Counted from the stretch's first letter, positions 45,564 through 55,448 are shown. The stretch: 64,000 nt of DNA from Vibrio breoganii (GCF_001677275.1 NZ_CP016178.1:744001-808000), one strand, 5' to 3'. Notes: generated from the letters alone by a model not told the origin. A program made the numbers and translations.

Positions 45564-47192
45564 ATGCAATTAGAGCGAATCGAAATCTCTGGCTTTCGGG
45601 GCATAAAGCGCCTTTCTTTGCCGTTTGAACAACTGACAACCCTGATTGGAGAAAACACATGGGGTAAATCATCGTTACTCGATGCCCTATCTGTTGCCTT
45701 ACCGACGAATGCAGAACCCTATCAATTTGAAATGCGTGATTTTCATGTTGATTACTCAATCTCACACCCTCAAACCCAGCATCTTCAGATAGTGCTTAAG
45801 CTGCGCGCTAGTAGCAACAATGAACCAAGATCCGGTCGCTACCGCAAAATAAAACCCGCATGGAATGAGCGTTCAAATGGTCGCTCTGAAATCATTTATC
45901 GACTCAGTGCCACACTAGAGGGTACTAAAGTCACAACACACTACGCCTTTTTAAATCGCGAGGGAATTCCAAAGCAGTTGCATCACACCGCAAAGCTCGC
46001 ACAAGAATTGATGATTCTGCATCCTGTCATTCGATTGCGTGATTCAAGACGTTTTCAACGCCTTGAAGAGTCTCCTCAACCGGATTCTAAGATCGAACGC
46101 AGAATAAAGAACACCTGTCGCCGCCTCATCTCACACCCAGGCCTTATCAGTAAAGAAGAGATGAAAAGCAGCGTTAAGACCATGCACGACCTTGTCGATC
46201 ACTACTTTTCCTATAAAACTCACTCAAGGCACGACCCTAGAGCACTGCGAGATGGCATTTTTACCTCAAGTGCGGGTAGCAAGATGTCGCTGAAGCAGTT
46301 TGTTGACCAAACCAAAGACCGACAGACTCGTTTGCTACTAATGGGGCTATTGAACAATTACCTGCAAGCAAAGGGGAACACCGAGCTACGACGCTGTGCA
46401 AGACCCTTACTGATCGTTGAAGATCCTGAGGGTCGGCTTCACCCCACTCACCTTGCTCGGGCCTGGGCATTACTGCAAATGATGCCGATGCAGAAAATAC
46501 TCACCACCAATTCGGCTGTTTTACTAGGGGCAGTGCCTCTGCGAAGTATCAAACGATTGGTTCGAAAATCAGATCGCACAGAAGCCAAATACATTCGCCC
46601 TGAGATGCTCTCGTCAGACGAACTAAGACGTGTCGGGTTTCATATACGCTTTCATCGTTCTAGCGCTTTATTTGCAAGGTGCTGGCTATTAGTTGAAGGT
46701 GAAACGGAGGTCTGGCTATTTAACGAATTAGCCAAATTGTGTGGCTACGATCTCGCCGCCGAGGGTGTGCAAATCGTTGAGTTCGCGCAATCAGGGCTAA
46801 AATCGTTACTCAAAGTCGCTCGCGCGTTTGATATTGACTGGCATGTAGTGACAGATGGTGACGCCGCAGGTAAAAAATATGCAGCCTCTGTGAGAACAAT
46901 GCTCCATGGGGAGCAAGAACGGCACCGACTGACTGAGCTCCCGGATAAGGATATTGAGCACTACCTTTATAACAATGGCTTTGAGAAGTTCTTTAGAGAC
47001 ATGGTGAAGATCCCTTATGACCACCCTATCCCAGCGAAAAAAGTGATTGTAAGGGCATTGAAGAAACACGCTAAGCCCGACGTAGCTCTGGCGATTGTTG
47101 AATACTGTGAAACTCACGGAGACGGTGTAGTGCCACTGCTCATTCGCTGGACGCTCAAACGGGTGATCAGTATGGCTAATGGGAATACTTAA
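45564..47192 (+). CDS. ybjD: OLD-family ATP-dependent endonuclease, YbjD-like
   Basis: This 542-residue protein has an N-terminal ABC/RecF-like ATPase with Walker A GENTWGKSS at residues 29-37, a D-rich signature region (RHDPRALRD), Walker B LLIVEDPEGRLHP, and a C-terminal Toprim nuclease domain: LLVEGETEVWLFNELA and VVTDGDAAGKKYA (the two acidic metal clusters). It closely follows E. coli YbjD. OLD enzymes cut DNA, and some are anti-phage. It stands alone with no Gabija-type partner, so a housekeeping or single-gene role is more likely. Confidence 0.88.
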   Translation: MQLERIEISGFRGIKRLSLPFEQLTTLIGENTWGKSSLLDALSVALPTNAEPYQFEMRDFHVDYSISHPQTQHLQIVLKLRASSNNEPRSGRYRKIKPAWNERSNGRSEIIYRLSATLEGTKVTTHYAFLNREGIPKQLHHTAKLAQELMILHPVIRLRDSRRFQRLEESPQPDSKIERRIKNTCRRLISHPGLISKEEMKSSVKTMHDLVDHYFSYKTHSRHDPRALRDGIFTSSAGSKMSLKQFVDQTKDRQTRLLLMGLLNNYLQAKGNTELRRCARPLLIVEDPEGRLHPTHLARAWALLQMMPMQKILTTNSAVLLGAVPLRSIKRLVRKSDRTEAKYIRPEMLSSDELRRVGFHIRFHRSSALFARCWLLVEGETEVWLFNELAKLCGYDLAAEGVQIVEFAQSGLKSLLKVARAFDIDWHVVTDGDAAGKKYAASVRTMLHGEQERHRLTELPDKDIEHYLYNNGFEKFFRDMVKIPYDHPIPAKKVIVRALKKHAKPDVALAIVEYCETHGDGVVPLLIRWTLKRVISMANGNT

Positions 47193-47496
47193 TTTTTCTG
47201 AATAAACAAAGAAATGATAACGCTCCAACAGGGTTCTGCTTCGTAAACCATAACTGGTATTTATGAATCAACCAAATATAACCGCATATATCCTATTTTC
47301 ATTTCATATAAGATACGCCTAAATATTATGAACGATGTGGTTACACGGCGCTTTCGCCATGAGAACCGAAGCAATGTTTATACGTTTAGGCAGACTTAAA
47401 TAGCATAATCGCTATCCATAATTACCGTCCATGAGAAAACATCTCATAAAACAAGTTTACGATGCCTAATTTACCCATTTATATTGGAGCTAAACT
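47193..47496. other. Intergenic region before the small secreted protein
   Basis: About 300 bp, AT-rich. It contains a short GGCG-CTTT-CGCC hairpin near 47346-47358 and a candidate ribosome site GGAGC just before 47497. No ORF, tRNA or clear operator. Confidence 0.4.
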
Positions 47497-47919
47497 ATGA
47501 AAAAACTGTTTACATTCATCGTACTTCTGTTTGTTTCTACTTCTGCACTCGCTGACTACTCTAGCTTTGTTGATTCTGCCCATGCCACAGCAGACGAAGC
47601 TCAGACCTTAGAAACCAACAATGAAACACAATCTGAACCTGCATACGTTGAAGCTGACTATGCCGAATCTGTCAGTAAGGCTAAGTCTGATTATGAACAG
47701 CGTATAGACTACCTAGAAAATACGGATTATGAAAAACTAGAGAAGAAAGCTACGCGCGGATCGGCTGGTTTTATTCTTGCGAGTGTGGCTACTATCGCAG
47801 CCATTGGTAATCCGGGGCTAGTTGTAGCAGGTGCAGCGGTTACTGTCGGTAGCGTGTTTTATGTAAAAGACACACACAAAGCGTTAAGCGACAAGCGCAC
47901 ATTAGGTCATGAATTATAA
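47497..47919 (+). CDS. Small secreted protein with a hydrophobic C-terminal hairpin
   Basis: This 140-residue protein has a signal peptide (MKKLFTFIVLLFVSTSALA), then an acidic, Glu/Ala-rich segment likely to be helical, then a hydrophobic Gly/Ala-rich double stretch (GFILASVATIAAIGNPGLVVAGAAVTVGSVFYV) and a short polar tail. This could insert in a membrane as a hairpin. No known family. A GGAGC-type site precedes it. Confidence 0.65.
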   Translation: MKKLFTFIVLLFVSTSALADYSSFVDSAHATADEAQTLETNNETQSEPAYVEADYAESVSKAKSDYEQRIDYLENTDYEKLEKKATRGSAGFILASVATIAAIGNPGLVVAGAAVTVGSVFYVKDTHKALSDKRTLGHEL

Positions 47920-47957
47920 TGACTCGTAGACAGAACAAATGAGTTGTTAATAATGAA

Positions 47958-47992
47958 AAAAACCTCGCTTGAATGAATCAAGCGAGGTGAAA
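47958..47992 (-). terminator. Terminator between the secreted gene and yceI
   Basis: Stem ACCTCGCTTGA / TCAAGCGAGGT with loop ATGAA. The T-run is on the minus strand (TTTTTTCAT), so it mainly serves yceI. Confidence 0.85.
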
Positions 47993-48015
47993 AGAAAAGG
48001 TACAGAGTTTAAACG

Positions 48016-48585
48016 TTACTTTTTCTTGCCTTCGACATGCAGTTCCATATCTACATAGCTCGAAGTACCCATAACTGGAATATTAAAGTCAGCCAGTTCT
48101 AGGCGGGTTGTGCCCATAAAGCCAGCGCGTTCGCCGCCCCACGGGTCTTTACCTTGACCAATAAAGTTAGCTTCAATGGTGATTGGTTTGGTTTCGCCAT
48201 GTAGCGTCAAATCACCCATGATTTCTAGGTTACCATCACCCTTATCGACAACTTTAGTACTGTTAAATACCGCATCACTGTACTTAGAAGCATCAATGAA
48301 GTCGCCGCTTCGAATGTGCTTATCACGCTCTGCATGGTTAGAGTCCAAGCTCGTTGTATCAACCTTCACTTCTACTGAAGAGGCTTCAACGTTTGCAGGA
48401 TCATAGCTAAATTCACCAGAGAAACGGTTAAAGCGTCCCTTAATGTAGCTATAACCAAGGTGACTTACCTTAAAGTTAATGGATGCATGCGCACCTTGGG
48501 TATCAATTACATAGTCTGCCGCGTTAGCGTACAGAGGTGTAGCCATCGCAAGTGCCAATCCTAGAGCAGCCGTTAATTTCTTCAT
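48016..48585 (-). CDS. yceI: YceI family periplasmic protein
   Basis: This 189-residue protein has a signal peptide (MKKLTAALGLALAMATPLYANA). Then comes the YceI lipocalin-like barrel: YVIDTQGAHASINFKVSHLGYSYIKGRFNRFSGEFSYDP, VDTTSLDSNHAERDKHIRSGDFID and GDLTLHGETKPITIEANF. Family members bind polyisoprenoid lipids such as quinones. Its ATG overlaps the end of the upstream cytochrome b gene by 4 bp, as in the E. coli yceJ-yceI pair. In E. coli the pair responds to osmotic and alkaline stress. Confidence 0.93.
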   Translation of the reverse strand: MKKLTAALGLALAMATPLYANAADYVIDTQGAHASINFKVSHLGYSYIKGRFNRFSGEFSYDPANVEASSVEVKVDTTSLDSNHAERDKHIRSGDFIDASKYSDAVFNSTKVVDKGDGNLEIMGDLTLHGETKPITIEANFIGQGKDPWGGERAGFMGTTRLELADFNIPVMGTSSYVDMELHVEGKKK

Positions 48586-49109
48586 TTTGAACCTCCTATC
48601 ATTTTGCGTAGCGTATCGTCTTTATCGATAAAGTGATGTTTAAGTGCAGCTAAGGCATGGATAGCTGCCAATCCAATCAGGGCAAATGCCACATAATAAT
48701 GTACTGTGCCAGCAAGGTCCGCTTGTCCTTCAAACAGCTTTCCTAGTCCTGGTACTTCGAACCAGTCAAATACAGAGATTCCCCTGCCATCTTCCGTCGA
48801 TATCAAATAACCCGAAGCAAACAAAACAAACAGCAAAAGATACATAAGATGGTGCGCTGATTTGGCTGCTTTCACTTCAAAGGCATTGCCTTCAACTTTA
48901 GGTGCGCCTGTTATAGCCTTCCAAACGACACGGAAAATAGTTAACCCTGCGAGAATAATCCCTATTGATTTATGCCAGAACGGCGCGGTTTGATACCACT
49001 CACTATAGTAGTTCAGATCGACCATCCACCAGCCCACAGCAAACATTCCAATGACGGTTACAGCAGAAATCCAGTGAATAATGCGAGCGGTGCGATTATA
49101 GGTTTTCAA
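48582..49109 (-). CDS. yceJ: Cytochrome b561-type membrane protein, YceJ-like
   Basis: This protein of about 175 residues has four helices, with heme-ligand histidines likely in ARIIHWISAVTVIGMF, FWHKSIGIILAGLTIFRVVW, SAHHLMYLLLFVLFASGYLIS and VHYYVAFALIGLAAIHALAALKHH. The TTG at 49109 has a perfect AAGGAG 7 nt upstream, giving MKTYNRTARIIHW. An ATG at 49130 and a GTG at 49145 extend it but have poor sites. It is co-expressed with yceI by a 4-bp overlap and likely passes electrons to or from quinone. Confidence 0.87.
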   Translation of the reverse strand: MKTYNRTARIIHWISAVTVIGMFAVGWWMVDLNYYSEWYQTAPFWHKSIGIILAGLTIFRVVWKAITGAPKVEGNAFEVKAAKSAHHLMYLLLFVLFASGYLISTEDGRGISVFDWFEVPGLGKLFEGQADLAGTVHYYVAFALIGLAAIHALAALKHHFIDKDDTLRKMIGGSK

Positions 49110-49334
49110 CGTACTACTCCTTTGCTCCATAAGTAACTCAGTCACTTAACCGTTTCCTTTATTTAACAACTAGACTACAAGATAGAGCTAGTATGCGCGA
49201 ACTAAATAAAACTACGATTGGTTGAATTTGACAGACTTATTCAAAGAATTTGAAGGAACTCCGCGATTTACTTAAGCTTACAATTTAAACTATAGTAAAA
49301 TCATTGACATAATATCTATTTATCGGACAGAAAT

Positions 49335-49976
49335 TTGCTCAAAGACATCGTTATCCAGGCTCTTAAAGCAGTTCAAAACGACTGTCTTTCCCTGTCAAAA
49401 CAGCACTACCCCACCGTGCACAACCGAGGAATAAGTAACAATCACTTAACCTCTCTGGTAGAACGTCGCCTGCAGGTAATCGCGAAGCAGTTTGGCACTA
49501 CTCTCACTAGTCATTCAATTGAGTTAGACACAACTAATGACAGTGAAAACACTGCCTATCGCCGAATTACACTGCCGTATGGCAGTGTGTGGCTATTTCC
49601 GTACTCGATAAAAACCGCCAATAAAGTGTTCAAGGGACAGCTTTCTAATACCCTGAATCTATGGAGAGAAGAATATGCCTATGCCATCCAACCGAACGAT
49701 TGTGTGGTACTGGTGTGTGATCACTGGCTAAATCGCATTAACACCAGTCAGCAACTGCTTGACTGGTGGCACAACCAATTACCTGATGATTTTGCAGAGT
49801 ATGCACAGCAAGGGATCCTGTTGGCTCAATCTTCGGCGCCAAAGCTTGATGACGTGATGCAATCTCTCAACCTCCAGCCCTGCTATAAAGCCCACGCCCA
49901 CCCCCTTAAAAAAGAAGAGGACGGATCTTCAGTGAAAAGATACGTCCAGCTTTATACGATATTTGAGTGTAAATAG
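49335..49976 (+). CDS. Hypothetical protein, TTG start
   Basis: This 213-residue soluble protein starts at TTG (MLKDIVIQALKAV...) with GGACAG 6 nt before it. No in-frame ATG lies near the start, so TTG is likely. It is mixed alpha/beta, with no signal peptide or membrane segment. It has several Trp/Cys-rich patches (CVVLVCDHWLNRINTSQQLLDWWHNQLPDDF). The family is not recognised. It converges with the dienelactone hydrolase gene with only 5 bp between stops. Confidence 0.6.
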   Translation: MLKDIVIQALKAVQNDCLSLSKQHYPTVHNRGISNNHLTSLVERRLQVIAKQFGTTLTSHSIELDTTNDSENTAYRRITLPYGSVWLFPYSIKTANKVFKGQLSNTLNLWREEYAYAIQPNDCVVLVCDHWLNRINTSQQLLDWWHNQLPDDFAEYAQQGILLAQSSAPKLDDVMQSLNLQPCYKAHAHPLKKEEDGSSVKRYVQLYTIFECK

Positions 49977-49981
49977 GAGAT

Positions 49982-50713
49982 TTACTTAGTCACTTCTACT
50001 AACACTTCATTGAATCGTGTCCATGATTTCATGTCTGCATCTTCGCGGTAACGCTCTGAGCCAAACACAGTAAAGGCATGAGGTGCGCCGCCGTAAGAGA
50101 CCATTTCATGCTTGATGCCCGTTTTCTCTAGCTCATCTGCGAGCATCGCGAAATCTTTCATGGTAATGGCCGTATCAGCTGTGCCATGGAAGACAACGAC
50201 TGGTGCCTTGGTCATCTTGTAGCTTTGGCCTTTTGGTGTGGTTAAACCCCCATGGAAGGTCACAAAGGCTTTGGCATCTGCGCCTGCGCGAGCGGCCTCA
50301 AGTACCGCAGCGCCACCGAAGCAATACCCCATCACCACAGTGTTATCACCGCCGCCATTGAGCATCTCGCCTTTACGCTGACTCTCCGCCATCAACTTCT
50401 GTAGTTTGGCGCGATCTTTATAAAGCTCGCCTGTGTGTTGCTTCTTATCTTTTACTTCTGTTGGCCGAACGCCCTGTCCGAAAAGATCCGCGGCAAACAC
50501 GTTGTAGCCTTGCTCGTTAAGCATTTCTGCTCGCTTGATCTCGTAGTCTGTTAAACCATCCCAATCGTGAACCAGCAGTACCAGTGGTGCTGAATCTGAA
50601 ACCTTAGACCAGTAACCTTGATAAGCTTTACCGTCGACTTCATAAACAATATCTTCACCGGCTACAGCATTAACCGAACCCAAGATTAACGCTGCAGTTA
50701 AAAAATGACGCAT
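49982..50713 (-). CDS. Dienelactone hydrolase family protein (secreted)
   Basis: This 243-residue alpha/beta hydrolase has a signal peptide (MRHFLTAALILGSVNAVA) and the DLH catalytic triad: Cys in GYCFGGAAVLEAA, Asp in FHGTADTAITMKD and His in GGAPHAFTVFGSERY. The opening LVLLVHDWDGLTDYEIKRAEMLNEQGYNVFAADLFGQGVRP is typical. True dienelactone hydrolases are cytoplasmic, so the export signal suggests a periplasmic ester hydrolase, substrate unknown. Confidence 0.87.
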   Translation of the reverse strand: MRHFLTAALILGSVNAVAGEDIVYEVDGKAYQGYWSKVSDSAPLVLLVHDWDGLTDYEIKRAEMLNEQGYNVFAADLFGQGVRPTEVKDKKQHTGELYKDRAKLQKLMAESQRKGEMLNGGGDNTVVMGYCFGGAAVLEAARAGADAKAFVTFHGGLTTPKGQSYKMTKAPVVVFHGTADTAITMKDFAMLADELEKTGIKHEMVSYGGAPHAFTVFGSERYREDADMKSWTRFNEVLVEVTK

Positions 50714-51106
50714 GACACCCTCTCCTTCCTTATGAGTTAAGAAGAGTGTAGTACGGCTTTTTTACAAATAGAGATTATTTATATTCGTATTTAAAGTTAA
50801 AACCTAGTTTAGAATCAGAGTCATAGGCAAATCACTCGCAGTAAATGCGCCATCCATTTAATAATGGCCGTTTGTGTAGCCTATTCCCAGCCTAGTCACT
50901 ATTCTTGTTTGAATTTCGTGGTGACTTTATTCCTTTTCGCTCTTGTGCAAACAATCACCGTTACAAAAGTTGATAAAATCGAAGGAACTAAGAATATTTT
51001 CATAGTTGTTAGTGAATTCAGTATATTATTGATAGATAGTAAGTCGCAGAATCTCCACAAGTAACCTGTGAAGCACAAATAACTTCTTATAATTTAATCA
51101 CTTTTG
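50714..51106. other. Intergenic region before the AraC gene
   Basis: About 390 bp, AT-rich, without a supported ORF, repeat or RNA gene. It holds the divergent promoters of the hydrolase and the AraC-type regulator. Confidence 0.4.
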
Positions 51107-52183
51107 ATGAGAACTATCGAATTGAAGCCTAAAGCATTTAAGTCCGCAATACCTAAACAGCCTGATGAGGCCAACGACGGGTCTATACCGCTAGTAAGGG
51201 CAGATGCGTTAAATGCTTTAGTTGTGGAATTTGAGAGAAATGGCATCGATACCAGCGATGCGCTGGAAGCTGCCAACATTAGCCGAGAATTATTGCAGGG
51301 TGACGATAACATGTTGTCAACCAAGCCAATAATGATTCTAACCGAACATATTTATCATAAGAGCGGAATATTCGCATACGTAGAAATAGTACAAAAGACG
51401 CTACGGAGTGTTTTAATACCTCAGTTTGTACGTTCACTCTCTAAAAAGCTTACAGTTCGTGATGTGTTAGTGAAGTTCAATCTACTGATTCGTGAATCCA
51501 TACCAGCCAGTTCTCAATACTTAGAAGTGGATGAGGATACGGCTTGGTTTTGCACCGCCAATCTTAAGAACTTACACCCTGAAGGCTGGCGCGAGATATT
51601 TACTGTTTTGTACTGCACCGAATTATTGAGAGTGCTAGTTAACAATACGAATTGGCGTCCAAAGTCAGTCTCACTGCAACAATCCCTAGACGGTGATTTT
51701 GCCAAAAACATACCCAGTAAGGTTCAACTTCTATTTGGGCAAAAAATAACAAAGATAAGCGTAGAGTTAGATTTACTAGATAACCTTATCTATACGCCAT
51801 ATCCCGAGCCTGAACCAAAGGAAATTGTTTGGCACAGTACCTTCACCGATACTATATATACTGCCTTGCAGCCCTACGTGCATGAACAACACCTCGATAT
51901 TGATTTAGCAGCGACACTGTTTGATATGAGCTCTCGTACGCTTCAGCGTCGCTTACAGCAAGAAAAAAATTCATTTAGAGCGATCAAGAACAGCCTTATG
52001 TTTGATACCGCTTGTGAGCTTATGAGTCGAAATTTGAGCCTGATACAAGTCTCTGTTCAGCTGGGTTATGCGGACATTTCTCACTTCTCTAGAGCCTTTA
52101 AACGCTTCAGTGGTTTAACCCCAAAACTGTACCAAGCTGCCTTGATCGAAGAGAAAAATAGTTTAAAAATCAAACAGTCATAA
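51107..52183 (+). CDS. AraC-family transcriptional regulator
   Basis: This 358-residue protein starts at the ATG (MRTIELKPKAF); a TTG sits one codon earlier. The N-terminal 250 residues form the arabinose-binding-like region of OruR/MmsR-type AraC proteins. The C-terminus has two helix-turn-helix motifs: LDIDLAATLFDMSSRTLQRRLQQEKNSF and MSRNLSLIQVSVQLGYADISHFSRAFKRFSGLTPKLY. It reads toward gltS 170 bp away and may regulate it or its own operon. The effector is unknown. Confidence 0.85.
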   Translation: MRTIELKPKAFKSAIPKQPDEANDGSIPLVRADALNALVVEFERNGIDTSDALEAANISRELLQGDDNMLSTKPIMILTEHIYHKSGIFAYVEIVQKTLRSVLIPQFVRSLSKKLTVRDVLVKFNLLIRESIPASSQYLEVDEDTAWFCTANLKNLHPEGWREIFTVLYCTELLRVLVNNTNWRPKSVSLQQSLDGDFAKNIPSKVQLLFGQKITKISVELDLLDNLIYTPYPEPEPKEIVWHSTFTDTIYTALQPYVHEQHLDIDLAATLFDMSSRTLQRRLQQEKNSFRAIKNSLMFDTACELMSRNLSLIQVSVQLGYADISHFSRAFKRFSGLTPKLYQAALIEEKNSLKIKQS

Positions 52184-52215
52184 TCATTTAATTTTCGCGT
52201 GGCGGAAAGTGGTAA

Positions 52216-52243
52216 TTGAAATTTGAGGTTTCTGGCGTATAAT
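52216..52243 (+). promoter_or_regulatory. Predicted sigma-70 promoter of gltS
   Basis: TTGAAA (52216-52221) and TATAAT (52238-52243) with a 16-bp spacer lie 110 bp before the gltS ATG. The -10 is a perfect match. A GCGG-TTTT-CGCC-type hairpin and an AAAGGAG site lie nearer the start codon. Confidence 0.6.
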
Positions 52244-52352
52244 CCGCCCTCCTAAATTTGGACTAACTAGTTACGATGGCCTTTCAACTTTCGTCTATAG
52301 TTATCCAATACTCATCTCCACAGCGGTTTTCGCCGTGCATTAAAGGAGCTTT

Positions 52353-53579
52353 ATGACTACTACTTATACTATTGGCAGCTTAGAGTCGTTTCTCATTGCG
52401 ATTTTTGTACTCTTTCTGGGCCAGTTCATTAACAGAAGGGTTCCCTTCTTAAAAAAATACAAAGTGCCTGAACCGATTATTGGTGGCCTTATCATTGCCA
52501 TCATCATCACTGTTTTGCACTTCAACGGTATCAACCTAGATTTCACACTACCTCTAGAAAAGATACTGATGCTGATGTTCTTCACTACCGTGGGTCTATC
52601 CGCAAGCTACTCTCAACTGCTTAAAGGCGGTAAGAAAGTATTCATCTTCTTAGGGGTGGCTTCCGTTTATATCATCATCCAGAATGCCATAGGCGTGAGC
52701 CTTGCTAGCATGATGGACTTAAACCCATTGATGGGTTTGGTAGCCGGTTCAATTACACTCTCTGGTGGTCACGGTACAGGTGCGGCTTGGGCTGCAACCT
52801 TCGATGAACTGTACGGGCTTAAAACGCTCGAGTTCGCCATGGCCTCTGCAACTTTTGGTCTGATTGTGGGGGGTCTTATTGGTGGCCCTGTTGCTCAGCG
52901 CAGAATCAATAAGCACAACTTGATTTCTGAGTACGGTGACGGTTCTCAGCACCATGAGAAATTCCCAGATGTCGTTACCTATAACGAAACTGAGGAAGAC
53001 AAGGTGACACCTCGTCGCGTCATTGAAACCATGTTCATGGTTTTGGTGTGCGTTGTGGGTGCGACTTACATCAAGGAGTACACTTCAGGGTTAGGTATCG
53101 GTTGGCTTAAAGGTATCCCTGACTTTGTATTTGCATTGTTCCTTGGTGTTATTCTGACAAACATCTACGAGTTTACCGGTGCGTACAAGTTCAATACCGA
53201 CACTGTCGATATTATCGGTACCGTATCACTAGCACTGTTCCTAGCGATGGCGCTGATGAGCCTAAAATTGTGGGAGATCTTTGATCTTGCTATGCCACTG
53301 TTGGTCATTCTAGGCGTGCAAACCTGTGTGCTCGCGGTATTTGCATACAACATAACCTTTAGGGTTATGGGCAGTAATTATGACGCCGCCATAATCACCG
53401 GCGGTCACTGTGGTTTTGGTATGGGTGCGACGCCAACGGCGGTAATGAACATGGGTTCTCTAGTAAACCACTACGGCCCTTCACCACAGGCCTTCATGGT
53501 AGTGCCTATTGTGGGTGCCTTCTTTATCGATATCGTGAACTTACTTGTTCTGCAGGGTTATATTGCCTTCCTAGGCTAA
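52353..53579 (+). CDS. gltS: Sodium/glutamate symporter GltS
   Basis: This 408-residue protein has ten or so membrane helices and the paired GltS repeats, including SGGHGTGAAWAATFDELYGL in the first half and GGHCGFGMGATPTAVMNMG in the second, the re-entrant loops that bind glutamate and Na+. It starts TTYTIGSLESFLIAIFVLFLG, with AAAGGAG 5 nt before the ATG. The length matches E. coli GltS (401). It imports glutamate using the sodium gradient. Its terminator follows. Confidence 0.94.
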   Translation: MTTTYTIGSLESFLIAIFVLFLGQFINRRVPFLKKYKVPEPIIGGLIIAIIITVLHFNGINLDFTLPLEKILMLMFFTTVGLSASYSQLLKGGKKVFIFLGVASVYIIIQNAIGVSLASMMDLNPLMGLVAGSITLSGGHGTGAAWAATFDELYGLKTLEFAMASATFGLIVGGLIGGPVAQRRINKHNLISEYGDGSQHHEKFPDVVTYNETEEDKVTPRRVIETMFMVLVCVVGATYIKEYTSGLGIGWLKGIPDFVFALFLGVILTNIYEFTGAYKFNTDTVDIIGTVSLALFLAMALMSLKLWEIFDLAMPLLVILGVQTCVLAVFAYNITFRVMGSNYDAAIITGGHCGFGMGATPTAVMNMGSLVNHYGPSPQAFMVVPIVGAFFIDIVNLLVLQGYIAFLG

Positions 53580-53596
53580 TACAAATAAACCATTGC

Positions 53597-53630
53597 CCCG
53601 AAGCCAGCTTTAATAAGCTGGCTTTTTTAT
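53597..53630 (+). terminator. Terminator of gltS
   Basis: Stem AAGCCAGCTT / AAGCTGGCTT with loop TAAT and a TTTTTATT tail, 20 bp after the stop. Confidence 0.9.
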
Positions 53631-53693
53631 TCTGCCGAACCCAGAAATCCCCTATCCTTGCTATTTTATACATCTGATCAATGAAATCATTTA

Positions 53694-53741
53694 TGTGACA
53701 TATATCTCATAACTGTCTTTTATCGAATAAGTCTGTATAAT
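53694..53741 (+). promoter_or_regulatory. CRP-like site and -10 box before ybiT
   Basis: TGTGA-N6-TCTCA at 53694-53709 matches nine of the ten CRP contact bases, followed by a perfect TATAAT at 53736-53741. The -35 is not clear, as expected for a CRP-dependent promoter. About 80 bp before the TTG start. Confidence 0.45.
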
Positions 53742-53818
53742 TCCGCGCCTCGTATCTCACTGTTTAGTCACTGTCTTTGATTAAGCAGACCCTTACTTTA
53801 GTTCTCAGGAATAGTTCT

Positions 53819-55426
53819 TTGATATCTACCGCAAACATCACAATGCAATTTGGCGCAGAGCCGTTATTTGAAAACATCTCTGCTAAATTTGGTAACGGCA
53901 ACCGTTATGGCCTTATTGGTGCTAATGGGTGTGGTAAATCAACCTTCATGAAGATCTTGAGTGGTGCATTAACGCCAAGCTCAGGCAATGTCTCTATTAC
54001 TCCTGGACTAAAGCTAGGTGTGCTAAGCCAAGACCAGTTCGCATTTGAGCAATACAATGTGATTGATGTGGTTATCATGGGTGACCGCAAGCTTTGGGAA
54101 ATTAAGCAAGAGCGCGACCGTATCTACTCTCTTCCAGAGATGAGCGAAGAAGACGGCATGAAAGTGGCTGAGCTTGAAAGCGAGTTTGCAGAGATGGACG
54201 GCTACACAGCAGAAAGCCGTGCTGGCGACATTCTTCTTCAAGCCGGTATCGAAGAAGAGTTTCACTTCGGTTTGATGCAGCAGGTTGCTCCAGGTTGGAA
54301 GTTGCGCGTACTACTGGCGCAGGCACTGTTTGCTAATCCAGATATCTTGCTTCTAGATGAGCCTACCAACAACTTGGATATTCACACCATCAACTGGCTG
54401 GGTGAAGAGTTAAATCAGCGTAAGTGCACCATGATCATCATCTCGCACGATCGCCACTTCCTGAACTCTGTATGTACTCACATGGCCGATATCGACTACG
54501 GTGAGCTGCGTATCTACCCAGGTAACTACGAATACTTCCTTGAAGCTTCTGGGCTCATCCGTGAGCAGCTTTTATCAAGCAACGCTAAGAAAGCGGCAGA
54601 AATCAGCGAACTACAAGACTTCGTAAACCGCTTTGGTGCGAACGCCTCTAAAGCAAAACAGGCAAGCTCTCGCGCTAAGAAAATGGACAAGATCAAGCTA
54701 GATGAAGTTAAGTCATCAAGCCGTATTAGCCCATCCATTGACTTCGGCGAAGGAAAAAAGCTGCACCGTCAAGCGCTTGAACTGAAAGACATTGGACACG
54801 CATTCGATGATGAGCTTCTGTTTGAAGGGGGTAACCTACTCCTTGAAGCAGGAAGTCGCCTTGCGGTTATTGGCGAGAACGGTGTTGGTAAGACAACGTT
54901 CTTACGCTGCCTAGTGAATGAACTAGAGCAAAAACACGGCGTGGTGAAATGGTCAGAGAATGCCTCTATCGGTTACTGCCCGCAGGATAGCACTGCTGAC
55001 TTCGATAATGACCTAACTATCTTTGACTGGATCTCTCAGTGGCGCACCGTTAAGCACGATGACCTTATGGTACGTGGCATTCTAGGCCGTCTACTGTTTA
55101 CCGCTGACGATGCCAACAAGAAAGCAAAGAACTGTTCTGGTGGTGAGAAAAACCGTCTGCTGTTTGGCAAGTTGATGATGCAAGACATCAACGTGTTGAT
55201 TATGGATGAGCCAACGAACCACATGGACATGGAAGCCATCGAAGCGCTGAACTCTGCGCTTAAAGAATATCAAGGCACGCTGATCTTCGTTAGTCATGAC
55301 CGTGAGTTCGTCTCTTCTCTAGCGACTTCTATCATCGATATCAAAGATAAGAAGCTGGTGAACTTCCAAGGCACTTATGATGAGTACCTAGACCACCAGA
55401 AAAGAGAACTAGCCGTTACCTTGTAA
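53819..55426 (+). CDS. ybiT: ABC-F translation factor YbiT
   Basis: This protein of about 535 residues has two ABC domains joined by a basic linker ([43 protein letters not shown]). Walker A motifs are GANGCGKST and GENGVGKTT, and Walker B motifs [11 protein letters not shown] and [11 protein letters not shown]. There are no membrane segments. It aligns with E. coli YbiT from its second residue, which favours TTG 53819 as the start, with CAGGA 9 nt ahead. The upstream TTG at 53777 only adds a non-conserved stretch. ABC-F proteins act on stalled ribosomes. Confidence 0.93.
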   Translation: MISTANITMQFGAEPLFENISAKFGNGNRYGLIGANGCGKSTFMKILSGALTPSSGNVSITPGLKLGVLSQDQFAFEQYNVIDVVIMGDRKLWEIKQERDRIYSLPEMSEEDGMKVAELESEFAEMDGYTAESRAGDILLQAGIEEEFHFGLMQQVAPGWKLRVLLAQALFANPDILLLDEPTNNLDIHTINWLGEELNQRKCTMIIISHDRHFLNSVCTHMADIDYGELRIYPGNYEYFLEASGLIREQLLSSNAKKAAEISELQDFVNRFGANASKAKQASSRAKKMDKIKLDEVKSSSRISPSIDFGEGKKLHRQALELKDIGHAFDDELLFEGGNLLLEAGSRLAVIGENGVGKTTFLRCLVNELEQKHGVVKWSENASIGYCPQDSTADFDNDLTIFDWISQWRTVKHDDLMVRGILGRLLFTADDANKKAKNCSGGEKNRLLFGKLMMQDINVLIMDEPTNHMDMEAIEALNSALKEYQGTLIFVSHDREFVSSLATSIIDIKDKKLVNFQGTYDEYLDHQKRELAVTL

Positions 55427-55448
55427 CGCAAAGCTAGACAAACACGCA

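Noticed and set aside
45564..47192. Gabija-type two-gene defence locus
   Set aside because: Only the OLD-like nuclease is present; no UvrD-like helicase gene follows. The sequence is closer to E. coli YbjD.
47320..47400. Third copy of the structured repeat seen beside the PheC-like gene
   Set aside because: Shares only GGTTACA and a short GC stem with the others; too weak to call.
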